64,000 nucleotides of DNA, from contig NZ_JAATOV010000006.1 of assembly GCF_011806425.1 (NCBI RefSeq), positions 1 to 64,000 on the forward strand, read 5' to 3'. The position numbers were made by a program, and so were the translations under genes. The DNA comes from Thalassospira lucentensis (GTDB lineage: Bacteria; Pseudomonadota; Alphaproteobacteria; Rhodospirillales; Thalassospiraceae). Positions 57,087 to 64,000 of this stretch are shown piece by piece (the first letter of the stretch is position 1; each line of letters opens with the position of its first letter). The notes below the pieces were generated by a model. The model had not been told where the DNA came from and ran no database searches. It saw only the letters and a program-made list of their open reading frames with translations.

Positions 57087-57755
57087 TTAGCTGATCGGGC
57101 GGCCGGTCACGCGGCTCAGTTCCATTTCGCGCACAATGTCGCCCTTGGAATTGGTCACCGTCGCAAGATACGTGCCCCGCTTGGTTTGGGAAATCTCGCC
57201 AAGTTTAAGGTCGCCCTGGCCAAATCGGATCACCATCGCCTGCGCCAATGTTTTCATCTGCGCATCGTCAAAGGCGCGCTCAAGCCGTGCTTTCTTGTCC
57301 GGGCGCGGCATCAGCTTGCGCAACGACCAACGATCACCACGCTCCAGACGGCCGTTCTTGGCGTCAAATTTGACAACCTCAACCACATCGCCGGCTTTGT
57401 TGGCGACCACAACATTGATCTTTTCACCGTCTTCGGACGCGGTCACATCGCTGATCTTGATGTTCTCTGCGTTTGATCGGATCAACATGCTATCGATCAG
57501 GGTGCGGGCTTCATCGACGCTAAGCGGGGTCGAACGGGCGCGGTCATGATCGCGCATTCCCCATTTAGCATGTTTGCCGTGTTTTCCGGGGCCGTGATGT
57601 TTGCCGCCAAACTGGCAATCTTTGAAATCGCCATGCTCGGACATTCTTTGGCCTTTCGGGCCATCGGGTTGGGCATAGGCCGATGCGATTGGCATCGCAA
57701 TCAAGGAGGATGCAATCAAGGCCGTGGCAAGTTTAAGGGTCGTTTTGCGTTTCAT
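57087..57755 (-). CDS. His-rich periplasmic protein with two PepSY-like repeats
   Basis: A 222-residue exported protein. Residues 1-28 are a signal peptide (cleavage after AYA). Then comes a His/Gly/Lys-rich stretch (GGKHHGPGKHGKHAKWGMRDHD, about 50-70) that should bind metal ions. Two similar repeats follow: LSVDEARTLIDSMLIRSNAENIKISDV...VVKFDAKNGRL and FDDAQMKTLAQAMVIRFGQGDLKLGEI...MELSRVTGRPI, each like a PepSY unit. No enzyme motif. It is divergent from a two-component system that probably controls it. Confidence 0.72.
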   Translation of the reverse strand: MKRKTTLKLATALIASSLIAMPIASAYAQPDGPKGQRMSEHGDFKDCQFGGKHHGPGKHGKHAKWGMRDHDRARSTPLSVDEARTLIDSMLIRSNAENIKISDVTASEDGEKINVVVANKAGDVVEVVKFDAKNGRLERGDRWSLRKLMPRPDKKARLERAFDDAQMKTLAQAMVIRFGQGDLKLGEISQTKRGTYLATVTNSKGDIVREMELSRVTGRPIS

Positions 57756-57984
57756 CGTAAACCTCGCTTGGGTGGGGAAAGCATCAGATAAATCCAAGAT
57801 GCGTTATGTTCTGAGGTCCGTTATGACGCCTGTTTGTCGCGAAATGATCCCAAATTTCGGCTAAATTGGTCGCAAGAATTATCAAAACGGCCAAATGCGA
57901 CAATTTGATACAAATTCAGGTTTTAGCTATGCCCGCCAACGCGATAGGTTGGGAACCATATCTTTTAAACATCGGTAGTTCTTC
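57756..57984. promoter_or_regulatory. Shared control region with TTTGTCGC-type repeats
   Basis: Between the divergent genes lie TTTGTCGC (57833), TTGGTCGC (57866) and the inverse GCGACAA (57897), plus CGAAAT/ATTTCG (57840-57859). Spacing of about 33 bases suggests sites for an OmpR-type regulator, most likely the one encoded at 57985. Confidence 0.5.
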
Positions 57985-58710
57985 ATGAGCGATCAGCCCC
58001 ACATTCTTGTTGTTGATGACCACCGCGATATCCGTGATTTGATCGGACGGTACCTGCGCCAACATGAATACCGTGTCACACTGGCATCCGATGGCCGCGA
58101 ATTGCGCCGCCTGATGGGCGATAATCTGCATCCCGATTTAATCGTGCTCGATTTAATGATGCCCGGCGAAGATGGGCTCAGCCTGTGCCGTTGGTTGCGC
58201 GAAAATCATGATGTACCCGTCGTCATGCTGACCGCCCTTGGCGAAGAAACCGACCGCATCATTGGCTTGGAAATGGGGGCCGATGATTATCTGGCCAAGC
58301 CCTTTAACCCGCGTGAACTTCTTGCCCGCATTAAGGCCGTCATGCGCCGCGCGCAAAGCCTTCCCGTCGGGCGTAAGGGGCCTTCGGCACTGGGCGAAGT
58401 TGCCTTTGATCGCTGGGTGCTCGACCGCACCCGACATGAATTGCGCGATGATACCGATGTTGTCTTGCCGCTCAGTGCCGGCGAATACGGCTTGCTCAGT
58501 GCCTTTGTCGAACATCCCAATATGGTCCTGAACCGCGATCAGCTGCTGGACCTGACACGTGGGCGTGATGCCATTCCCTTTGATCGCAGCATCGATAATC
58601 AGGTCAGCCGCCTGCGCAAGAAAATCGAACACGATCCAAAAAATCCAACCCTGATTAAAACCGTCTGGGGTGGGGGCTATATGTTCACCTGCGAGGTGAC
58701 CGGAAAATGA
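57985..58710 (+). CDS. OmpR-family response regulator
   Basis: A 241-residue regulator. The receiver domain has the acidic pair in VVDDHRD, the phosphorylated Asp in LIVLDLMMPGEDGL and the Lys in DYLAKPFNPRELLARIKAV. The winged-helix output domain follows (residues 140-241), ending with TLIKTVWGGGYMF. It is the partner of the histidine kinase encoded 39 bases downstream, and probably regulates the divergent His-rich periplasmic protein. Confidence 0.94.
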   Translation: MSDQPHILVVDDHRDIRDLIGRYLRQHEYRVTLASDGRELRRLMGDNLHPDLIVLDLMMPGEDGLSLCRWLRENHDVPVVMLTALGEETDRIIGLEMGADDYLAKPFNPRELLARIKAVMRRAQSLPVGRKGPSALGEVAFDRWVLDRTRHELRDDTDVVLPLSAGEYGLLSAFVEHPNMVLNRDQLLDLTRGRDAIPFDRSIDNQVSRLRKKIEHDPKNPTLIKTVWGGGYMFTCEVTGK

Positions 58711-58762
58711 ATGATCCGAAATGGGTAACCCGAAATGAGTAGCCCGAAATGAGTAACCCGAA
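58707..58762 (+). repeat. Four tandem 14-base units each starting with ATG
   Basis: The units are 58707-58720, 58721-58734, 58735-58748 and 58749-58762. Each starts ATG and ends CCGAA. Unit 1 overlaps the response regulator stop (ATGA); unit 4 carries the kinase start codon. Units 2 and 3 read M-x-x-P-K-stop, and each stop overlaps the next ATG. This is probably a chain of coupled translation starts. Confidence 0.85.
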
Positions 58763-60332
58763 AACGAAACGCCGCCCGTTCACCCTGCGTCTGTGGCCCC
58801 GTACCCTGACCGGGCAATTGGTGTGCTTATTGTTGGGCGCGATCATTTTAACCCATGTGGTTTTGGGCCTCATGCTGGCCGAGGAACGCCGTGATGCGGT
58901 CGCATCCGAACGGCGCGGCAATGCGCTTTGGCGTGTGGCGGCGATTTCACGCATTTTATCCACCACCACCTCGGATAGTTGGGGCGATGTTTTGCGCGTG
59001 GCGCAATCGCCGCAAACCCGCTTGCGCTTGGTTGAAACCTCAAACGTTGTCAATGCCGATACCCTGATGGCCAAGGGCCTGACGGACCGGTTAAACGGCT
59101 TCCTTGAAACATCGCCAAACGCCCAGGCCAGGGTCGATATCCTGTCACAGGACACCTGTGACGCGCAAAAGCGTACGCTCAAAGACCTGCGCAAGGATTT
59201 TGATAAACAAAACCTCGCTGATGCCCCGCGCAAACCTGATGCAAAACCGGATGCGAAACCCGGTGAAAAACCCGATCACGAACACCATCATGCGCGCCAC
59301 AAAGCACCGTGGGAATTGCGTTACCTTGATCGGTTTGATTGCAACGGCGCGCCGGTGATGCAGCTTGCCGTGCCGATCTTTTCCACCGTACCGGGTCAGG
59401 TTTCCAACGATGGGCGTCCCAATATCTGGCTTGAGGCCGTCATTGGCGGCGTCACGCCCCCACCGTGGTTTGTGTTTGATACCACAATCCGCGTGGGCAT
59501 TTCCGCCCTTGTCATTGTCATCATCACCTTCATCTTGGCCCGGCGCATGGCGCGGTCTTGGGCGGTGTTGACCCGGGCGGCGGATCGGGTCGGGCGGGGC
59601 GATTATCCCGAACCCGTGCCGGAAACCGGGCCGCTTGAAATTCGCCGCGCGGCCAAGGCCTTTAACCGCATGACCGCACGCCTTAAACGCTTCGTCGAAG
59701 ACCGCACCAGAATGCTGGCCGCGATTTCGCACGATCTGCGCACCCCGATCACGTCGTTGCGGTTGCGCGCCGAATTTGTCGAAGATCCCGAAAACCGCAC
59801 CCGGATCATTGAAACGCTCAATGAAATGGAACAAATGGTCGAAGCGGCCATGACCTTTGCCCGCGAAGAAACCGCCAACGAGGACACCCGCAAAATCGAT
59901 CTGGCCGCCTTGGTGGAATCCGCAGTCGAAGATTTGGCTGAAACCGGCCGCCCGATTGCCTATTCCGGGGATGTGCGCACACGGGTCTATCCATGCCGGC
60001 CCCTGTCGATCAAGCGGGCCTTTGGCAATCTGGTCTCCAACGCGCTTAAATATGGCACCAATGTCGATGTGACCCTTTTTGATGCCGATGATGGTGGGCT
60101 TTGGATCGAAATATCCGATGATGGCCCGGGCATCCCATCCGATCAGCGCGAACAGGTGTTTGAACCGTTCTTCCGCCTTGAAGAATCACGCAACCGCGAT
60201 ACCGGCGGCATTGGCCTTGGCATGGCCATCGCACGCACCGCCATCCGTGCCCATGGTGGGGAAATTTATCTTGATGATTCTTCGATGGGCGGTTTGCGCG
60301 CACGGATATATCTTCCCCCCGTTGCCAGCTAA
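58749..60332 (+). CDS. Sensor histidine kinase with His-rich periplasmic loop
   Basis: A 527-residue inner-membrane kinase. Membrane helices are at about 21-43 and 241-264; between them the periplasmic domain contains a Lys/Pro/Asp repeat (KPDAKPDAK, 162-170) and HEHHHARH at 177-184, a likely metal-binding patch. HAMP follows, then the H-box AAISHDLRTPI with His328, the N-box FGNLVSNALKYG and G boxes DDGPGIP and GIGLGMAIA. It phosphorylates the regulator encoded upstream. The start ATG is the last of four tandem ATG units; the nearby His-rich secreted protein suggests the system senses metal ions (inference). Confidence 0.93.
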   Translation: MSNPKTKRRPFTLRLWPRTLTGQLVCLLLGAIILTHVVLGLMLAEERRDAVASERRGNALWRVAAISRILSTTTSDSWGDVLRVAQSPQTRLRLVETSNVVNADTLMAKGLTDRLNGFLETSPNAQARVDILSQDTCDAQKRTLKDLRKDFDKQNLADAPRKPDAKPDAKPGEKPDHEHHHARHKAPWELRYLDRFDCNGAPVMQLAVPIFSTVPGQVSNDGRPNIWLEAVIGGVTPPPWFVFDTTIRVGISALVIVIITFILARRMARSWAVLTRAADRVGRGDYPEPVPETGPLEIRRAAKAFNRMTARLKRFVEDRTRMLAAISHDLRTPITSLRLRAEFVEDPENRTRIIETLNEMEQMVEAAMTFAREETANEDTRKIDLAALVESAVEDLAETGRPIAYSGDVRTRVYPCRPLSIKRAFGNLVSNALKYGTNVDVTLFDADDGGLWIEISDDGPGIPSDQREQVFEPFFRLEESRNRDTGGIGLGMAIARTAIRAHGGEIYLDDSSMGGLRARIYLPPVAS

Positions 60333-60401
60333 CCTTATCGGCCATAAGGAATTAAAACACGCCGTGTGACAGTTTTTTTAAACTTCGCCCTTGCGCTTCT
60401 G

Positions 60402-60416
60402 ATGACTAGTAGTCAT
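60402..60416. other. Perfect 15-base palindrome
   Basis: ATGACTA-G-TAGTCAT lies between the kinase gene and the adenylate cyclase gene, a possible operator or small hairpin. The rest of 60333-60521 is AT-rich and holds the cyclase promoter. Confidence 0.4.
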
Positions 60417-60521
60417 TTGTGGGCGGGAACCGTGCCCTTTCCCAATTTGAGATTGTTGTATTTTATTGCTGTTCTATCGCGGCAATGCGATACTTAGGGC
60501 CATCTTTCGACGGAGCGCGCA

Positions 60522-61826
60522 ATGGCCGATACCCCAGAACCATCATCGGTGGTCACATCACTGCCCGGGACCAATTCGGCCCAGGCGGCGCGCGGATTTG
60601 TGCGCTCGGTCAATGACTGGCTGATGGAATGCGCGCTTGACGATACCGACATTTCCGAAATCCTGACGGGCATGGTCCGTCGTCTGGTCGCGGCGGGTAT
60701 TCCGGTTGATCGGGTGATGGTGGCGTTTAAAACCCTCCATCCGCTCTATGAAGGCATTTCTTACGTCTGGTCCAAAGATACCAACTCGATCGAACGTGCG
60801 ACTCATATGGGGGTGCGCGAAGATGACCCGGATTGGAAAGACAGCCCGCTTAAATGGATGTCGGATTCAGACATCAATTTCATGCGCCGCCATTTGATTG
60901 GTCCGGGCGCTGTTCTTGATTTTCCGATCCTTGAAAGTTTTCGCCGCAATCGCGGCACGGATTACTATGCCTTGATGACCCCGTTTGTCACGGATCGTGA
61001 CAGCACCATGGGGGCCAACCGCATTTTCATGACCTATATGACGCGCCGCCCCAGTGGCTTTTCCGACGAAGACCTCGCAACGCTTGCGGGCATTCAGCGT
61101 CGTTTCGCCGTGTCGTGCAAAATGCGTATCACCCACGAAGAAACCAAAACCATTCTGCAAACCTATCTGGGTTCAGACGCCGGAAGTCGCGTGCGCAACG
61201 GTCAGATCAAATTGGGCGACAGTACCAAAACCCGTGCCGTCATCTGGTTTTCGGACATGCGCAATTCAAGTTCGGTGGCAACCCATGTCGGCGATGATGC
61301 GTTCCTTGGCGAAATGAATGATTTCTTTTCGGCAACTGCGGGGGCTGTGCTCAAACATGGCGGGCAGGTATTGCGCTATATCGGCGATGCCACACTTGCG
61401 ATTTTCCCGATTGGCGATGATGACGGCAATCTTGAAACCGCCTGTCTTGCCGCCCTGTATGCCGCGGCTGAGGCCCAGATAAATATCGATAAACTCAACG
61501 CCGCCCGCGAAGAAGTTGGCAAACCTGCCTTTGATTATGGGCTTGGGATGCATGTGGGCGATGTGATTTACGGCAATGTCGGCGTGCCAGACCGGGTTGA
61601 TTTTACCGTGGTCGGGCAGGCGGCCAACGAAGCCGCCCGCATCGAACAACTTACCAAACAACTGGGGAAACGCGTGTTGGTCAGCCAGGCGGTGGCGAAT
61701 TTCATTTCCTGTCCGACCACGGAAATGGGCGCGCATGAACTGCATGGCACCGGGGTCAGTGTAAAACTGTTTGCCCCCGACTTCTCCGAAGCCTGTCATC
61801 GACTTGAACTGATGCGTGCGGGCTAA
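60522..61826 (+). CDS. Class III adenylate/guanylate cyclase
   Basis: A 434-residue soluble cyclase. The N-terminal 190 residues form a helical, possibly GAF-like sensor region found in rhizobial-type cyclases. The catalytic domain starts around residue 235: the first metal Asp is in VIWFSDMRNSS, the second in LRYIGDATLAIFP, and the substrate-binding DYGLGMHVGDVIYGNVG and FTVVGQAANEAARIEQL segments are intact, so it should make cAMP. GGAGCGCGCA precedes the ATG. It converges with the reb cluster; a direct link is not shown. Confidence 0.9.
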   Translation: MADTPEPSSVVTSLPGTNSAQAARGFVRSVNDWLMECALDDTDISEILTGMVRRLVAAGIPVDRVMVAFKTLHPLYEGISYVWSKDTNSIERATHMGVREDDPDWKDSPLKWMSDSDINFMRRHLIGPGAVLDFPILESFRRNRGTDYYALMTPFVTDRDSTMGANRIFMTYMTRRPSGFSDEDLATLAGIQRRFAVSCKMRITHEETKTILQTYLGSDAGSRVRNGQIKLGDSTKTRAVIWFSDMRNSSSVATHVGDDAFLGEMNDFFSATAGAVLKHGGQVLRYIGDATLAIFPIGDDDGNLETACLAALYAAAEAQINIDKLNAAREEVGKPAFDYGLGMHVGDVIYGNVGVPDRVDFTVVGQAANEAARIEQLTKQLGKRVLVSQAVANFISCPTTEMGAHELHGTGVSVKLFAPDFSEACHRLELMRAG

Positions 61827-61889
61827 CCCCAGCCGCCTATTAGCATCGAGCAGGCTCTAAGATGGCACATGATCAATGCGATCAGGCCA

Positions 61890-62468
61890 TCACGCCATAC
61901 TGTCAAAATCCTTCACAACACTGCTTGCCGCGGTCCCGACCTTGGTAAACGTATCCTGCGCATCCGCAACCGCCTTGGCGGCGGCGGCGATGATGTCGCT
62001 ATAGGGTTCGACTTCCTTGGTCGCCAGCATCTTTTGCATGGCGACACCGGTTGTGGCGGACGCCATCGACATGATGCTGCGCAAATAATCGGTTGAATCC
62101 TGCACTGCATAGGCTGACGCTTGCGCCACCTTTTGATAGGCAACCCCGTTGGCCCCCGGAATGGCACCGTTCAATACCGCATGGTTGGTGGTGCCAACTG
62201 CTTGAACGATTTGCGGGTTCAACGCGGTACTCAGCGGCGGGCTGTTATCTGCTGCCGGTTTGCTGCCGCCATCATCCCCATCCGCATCGCCACCGTCTTT
62301 GGCTGCATCCGAACCACCATCGGCTGACTTTGGCTCTGTCGACCCTGACGCGCCGCCTGCACTTGCTGCGCCGGACGCATCTGAGTTTCCCGCGTCTCCG
62401 TCCCCGGTATTACCTGCGGACGCCGGATTATTTGGGGGCGTTTTGTTTTCGGATTCTTCGTCTGCCAT
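61890..62468 (-). CDS. RebB-like R-body protein with acidic low-complexity N terminus
   Basis: A 192-residue protein. The first 85 residues are rich in Gly, Ser, Asp and Ala (GDGDAGNSDASGAAS, DAAKDGGDADGDDGG) and probably unstructured. The C-terminal part follows the Reb pattern: LNPQIVQAVGTTNHAVLNGAIPGANGVAYQKVAQASAYAVQDST. Reb proteins build coiled ribbons (R-bodies) that unroll explosively, described in Caedibacter and others. This one lacks the ITDAVTQT core found in its neighbours and could be a modified or accessory subunit. AGAGG lies upstream of the ATG. Confidence 0.7.
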   Translation of the reverse strand: MADEESENKTPPNNPASAGNTGDGDAGNSDASGAASAGGASGSTEPKSADGGSDAAKDGGDADGDDGGSKPAADNSPPLSTALNPQIVQAVGTTNHAVLNGAIPGANGVAYQKVAQASAYAVQDSTDYLRSIMSMASATTGVAMQKMLATKEVEPYSDIIAAAAKAVADAQDTFTKVGTAASSVVKDFDSMA

Positions 62469-62582
62469 AATGGACCTCTTTGCAGGTGGGCACTTTTACG
62501 TGCAACGTTTTGTCTGACCGGCCGCAATGGGGTGTCTGGCCTGTCTACGTGCTGGGGTAATCAGGGTGTTGGGGCAAGTGGC

Positions 62583-62840
62583 TTATTCCTTGCCGCCACC
62601 GCCCATGCCGCCGCCCGATGTATCAAGGATCATCTTGCACGCGCTTGATGTCACGGCATTGCCAATCTGTTGCAGGCCGCCTTGTGTTTGCATGGCGTTT
62701 TGCATCGAAAGACTGATGGAATGCGCCATTGTTTGATACACAAGTCCCATCGCCTGGGCTGGGGCTTCGCCCAGAACCTTGACGTTGGTTTGTGTCACGG
62801 CGTCCGTGATTTGTGAATTTACAGGGGTGTTGTCTGCCAT
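62583..62840 (-). CDS. RebB family R-body protein with Gly-rich tail
   Basis: An 85-residue Reb protein: N-terminal NTPVNSQITDAVTQTNVKVLGE, then APAQAMGLVYQTMAHSISLSMQNAMQTQGGLQQIGNAV, the family pattern, and a Gly-rich tail (SGGGMGGGGKE). The ATG at 62840 has GAGGG seven bases upstream; a GTG two codons earlier is less likely. A 28-base segment (62765-62792) is identical to one in the gene at 63322. Confidence 0.85.
   Translation of the reverse strand: MADNTPVNSQITDAVTQTNVKVLGEAPAQAMGLVYQTMAHSISLSMQNAMQTQGGLQQIGNAVTSSACKMILDTSGGGMGGGGKE
62765..62792 (-). repeat. 28-base repeat, copy in reb gene 62583-62840
   Basis: Identical to 63477-63504. Both code for the TQTNVKVLGE core of two neighbouring reb genes. 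Confidence 0.85.
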
Positions 62841-62898
62841 CTGCACGCCCTCAGTTTAAGTGACCATGGCCCGATGATGGATCGGACGGGTCAGGTGC

Positions 62899-63222
62899 CT
62901 AGCGGCGGGTTGCTGCCAAAATAATCAAAAGGGGCAAAAGCGTATTGCTGTTATCAGAAGACCCCAGCTTCTTTGTCGCCATTGCACCGGCCATGGTGTT
63001 GGCGGAATAAAGCTGCATGACGCCCTGATTGGTCGCCGCCTGCGAACAGATCGATGACTGTTGCTGGGCCTGGACTGCGTTCTGGAACAGAATGGATGTC
63101 GAATGCGCAGCACTTTGATAAATCGCCCCCATCGCATTGGCTGGGGCCGATCCAAGAACACTTACCGAAGTTTGCGTAACTGCATCGGTAATTTGACCGT
63201 TTACCGGGGTTGGAATAGCCAT
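62899..63222 (-). CDS. RebB family R-body protein (closest to RebB)
   Basis: A 107-residue protein that matches RebB best: MAIPTPVNGQITDAVTQTSV, then GSAPANAMGAIYQSAAHSTSILFQNAVQAQQQSSICSQAATNQGVMQLYSANTMAGAMATKKLG. GGAGGATAAA precedes the ATG. In R-body makers RebB is the main structural subunit. Its first 15 residues are identical to residues 3-17 of the KDPGal aldolase at 7292-7957. Confidence 0.9.
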   Translation of the reverse strand: MAIPTPVNGQITDAVTQTSVSVLGSAPANAMGAIYQSAAHSTSILFQNAVQAQQQSSICSQAATNQGVMQLYSANTMAGAMATKKLGSSDNSNTLLPLLIILAATRR

Positions 63223-63321
63223 TTTATCCTCCGAATAAGCGGTCCGTGTGACCGCACATCTTTTGACGCAAATTAAGAAGAATTGTGATCAAATTTCGCC
63301 GGGTTATGTGCCGATCGGCCG

Positions 63322-63546
63322 CTAGCCTGCTTGTGCCGTGATCAAGGCAACCAGTTTGGATGTCGATGTGTTGACGACTTGCTGCATATTGCCTTGCACA
63401 AGCGATGCATTCTCCATCGCAAGGCCGGTGGCATGCGAATGCGATTGCAACGCCATGGCCACCGCCTGGGCCGGGCCTTCGCCCAGAACCTTGACGTTGG
63501 TTTGGGTCACCGCGTCGGTAATTTGTGCATTGACGATGTCATTCAT
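63322..63546 (-). CDS. RebB family R-body protein, short
   Basis: A 74-residue Reb protein (MNDIVNAQITDAVTQTNVKV, then LGEGPAQAVAMALQSHSHATGLAMENASLVQGNMQQVVNTST). GGAGGTTAACC precedes the ATG. It shares a 28-base identical segment (63477-63504) with the gene at 62583, marking a recent duplication or gene conversion. It lacks the C-terminal extension of the RebB-like gene next to it. Confidence 0.85.
   Translation of the reverse strand: MNDIVNAQITDAVTQTNVKVLGEGPAQAVAMALQSHSHATGLAMENASLVQGNMQQVVNTSTSKLVALITAQAG
63477..63504 (-). repeat. 28-base repeat, copy in reb gene 63322-63546
   Basis: Identical to 62765-62792, although the surrounding sequence of the two genes differs clearly. Confidence 0.85.
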
Positions 63547-63548
63547 GG

Positions 63549-63686
63549 TTAACCTCCGTCGGCCCCTTCGGCATCTATTACGGCTTGTTCGCTAATTTCG
63601 GTACCGTCACCGATGAAACGGGCGTCAAGGCCGTCATACCAATTGACTTCTTCGTCTGCGTCCTCGCCCTGCGTTTCCGCCACCAC
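63549..63686 (-). CDS. Possible small acidic protein between reb genes
   Basis: A frame of 45 residues (VVAETQGEDADEEVNWYDGL, then DARFIGDGTEISEQAVIDAE and GADGG) starts at a GTG with AAAAGG ten bases upstream and stops two bases before the next reb gene, so it is placed like an operon gene. About a third of the residues are Asp or Glu. I recognise no family. It could also simply be the leader between two reb genes. Confidence 0.3.
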   Translation of the reverse strand: MVAETQGEDADEEVNWYDGLDARFIGDGTEISEQAVIDAEGADGG

Positions 63687-63706
63687 CGAGGCGCTGCCTT
63701 TTAAAT

Positions 63707-64000
63707 TTACTCCGAGCCGCGTGTCGTCTTTTGACGCACGTTCATCGGCGCTTCGGTAAAAAAATTTGGCTGACCTTCCTGGATCGAAAGCGTTGATTTC
63801 GCGCATTCCATGGTGGTGGCAAGACTTGCCACAGCCAGCTGCTGCTGCTCGTTGACCATATTGGCAAACAAGATGCCCTGGGCTTGCGCTTGCGACAGAT
63901 AGGACTGCATCGCGCCCATGGCCGCACCAGATCCGATGATTGTGGTGTTGGTCTGTGTGACGCTGTCGGTGATTTGTTCGTCGACTTTATCGGGATGTGA
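63707..64000 (-). CDS. RebB-like protein, 5' end beyond the window
   Basis: The frame is open to the last base of the window and encodes at least 97 residues: the Reb core DEQITDSVTQTNTTIIGSGA, then AMGAMQSYLSQAQAQGILFANMVNEQQQLAVASLATTMECAKSTLS and a basic end (VRQKTTRGSE). It is truncated by the window edge, so its start is unknown. It is the first visible gene of the minus-strand reb cluster, and more reb genes or a regulator may lie beyond. Confidence 0.8.
   Translation of the reverse strand, partial: SHPDKVDEQITDSVTQTNTTIIGSGAAMGAMQSYLSQAQAQGILFANMVNEQQQLAVASLATTMECAKSTLSIQEGQPNFFTEAPMNVRQKTTRGSE

Overview
The window looks like chromosomal DNA of an alphaproteobacterium. The signs are a LexA box of the type GTTC-N7-GTTC in front of an imuA-imuB-dnaE2 mutasome, an initiator tRNA with an A-U pair in the anticodon stem, mixed ATG/GTG/TTG starts and moderately GC-rich codon use. 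A marine Rhodospirillales genus such as Thalassospira would fit the gene content (R-body genes, DgoK/DgoA, several TRAP and Dpp transport genes), but the genus is a guess.

Layout. 0-2.2 kb: initiator tRNA-Met cut by the window edge, then an AT-rich pocket with two divergent unfamiliar genes (HNH-type nuclease and a DUF2971-like protein) and a short copy of the tRNA anticodon arm. 2.2-14.5 kb: housekeeping and stress genes: katG, a cation diffusion facilitator, dgoK-dgoA of the galactonate pathway, an inverse autotransporter, an SDR lacking the usual Tyr/Lys, a GIY-YIG protein, a LIV-type binding lipoprotein, a CDP-alcohol phosphotransferase and a GNAT. 14.6-21.7 kb: a Dpp-type peptide ABC operon (fused ATPase, binding protein, two permeases) ending in an M14 carboxypeptidase. 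22-28.2 kb: the SOS mutasome. 28.3-31.2 kb: cysD-cysNC. 31.5-35 kb: two paralogous membrane proteins, a MocR/LysN-like aminotransferase and a cupin. 35.1-37.6 kb: cyanide-insensitive type bd oxidase cioA-cioB with a 40-residue third subunit. 38.3-45.3 kb: a catabolic module (TRAP transporter, three-part HcnABC/hydroxyproline-dehydrogenase-like flavoenzyme, RidA, divergent LysR) bracketed by a degenerate copy and the intact copy of one LysR gene. 45.3-47.4 kb: that LysR and the divergent YeiH-type exporter. 47.6-52.1 kb: DUF779 and aldehyde dehydrogenase with a sigma-54 promoter, and the divergent AcoR-type activator. 52.4-56.8 kb: asnB, glpD, GNAT. 57-60.3 kb: a His-rich periplasmic protein divergent from a two-component system whose sensor has a His-rich periplasmic loop. 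60.5-61.8 kb: class III adenylate cyclase. 61.9-64 kb: a tandem cluster of RebB-like R-body genes that runs off the window.

The most unusual items are: the first 15 residues of the KDPGal aldolase (7.3 kb) are identical to the start of a RebB protein encoded 56 kb away; the reb cluster itself; the LysR direct repeats flanking the 7-kb catabolic module; and four perfect-length 14-base units, each carrying its own ATG, at the junction between the response regulator and the histidine kinase.
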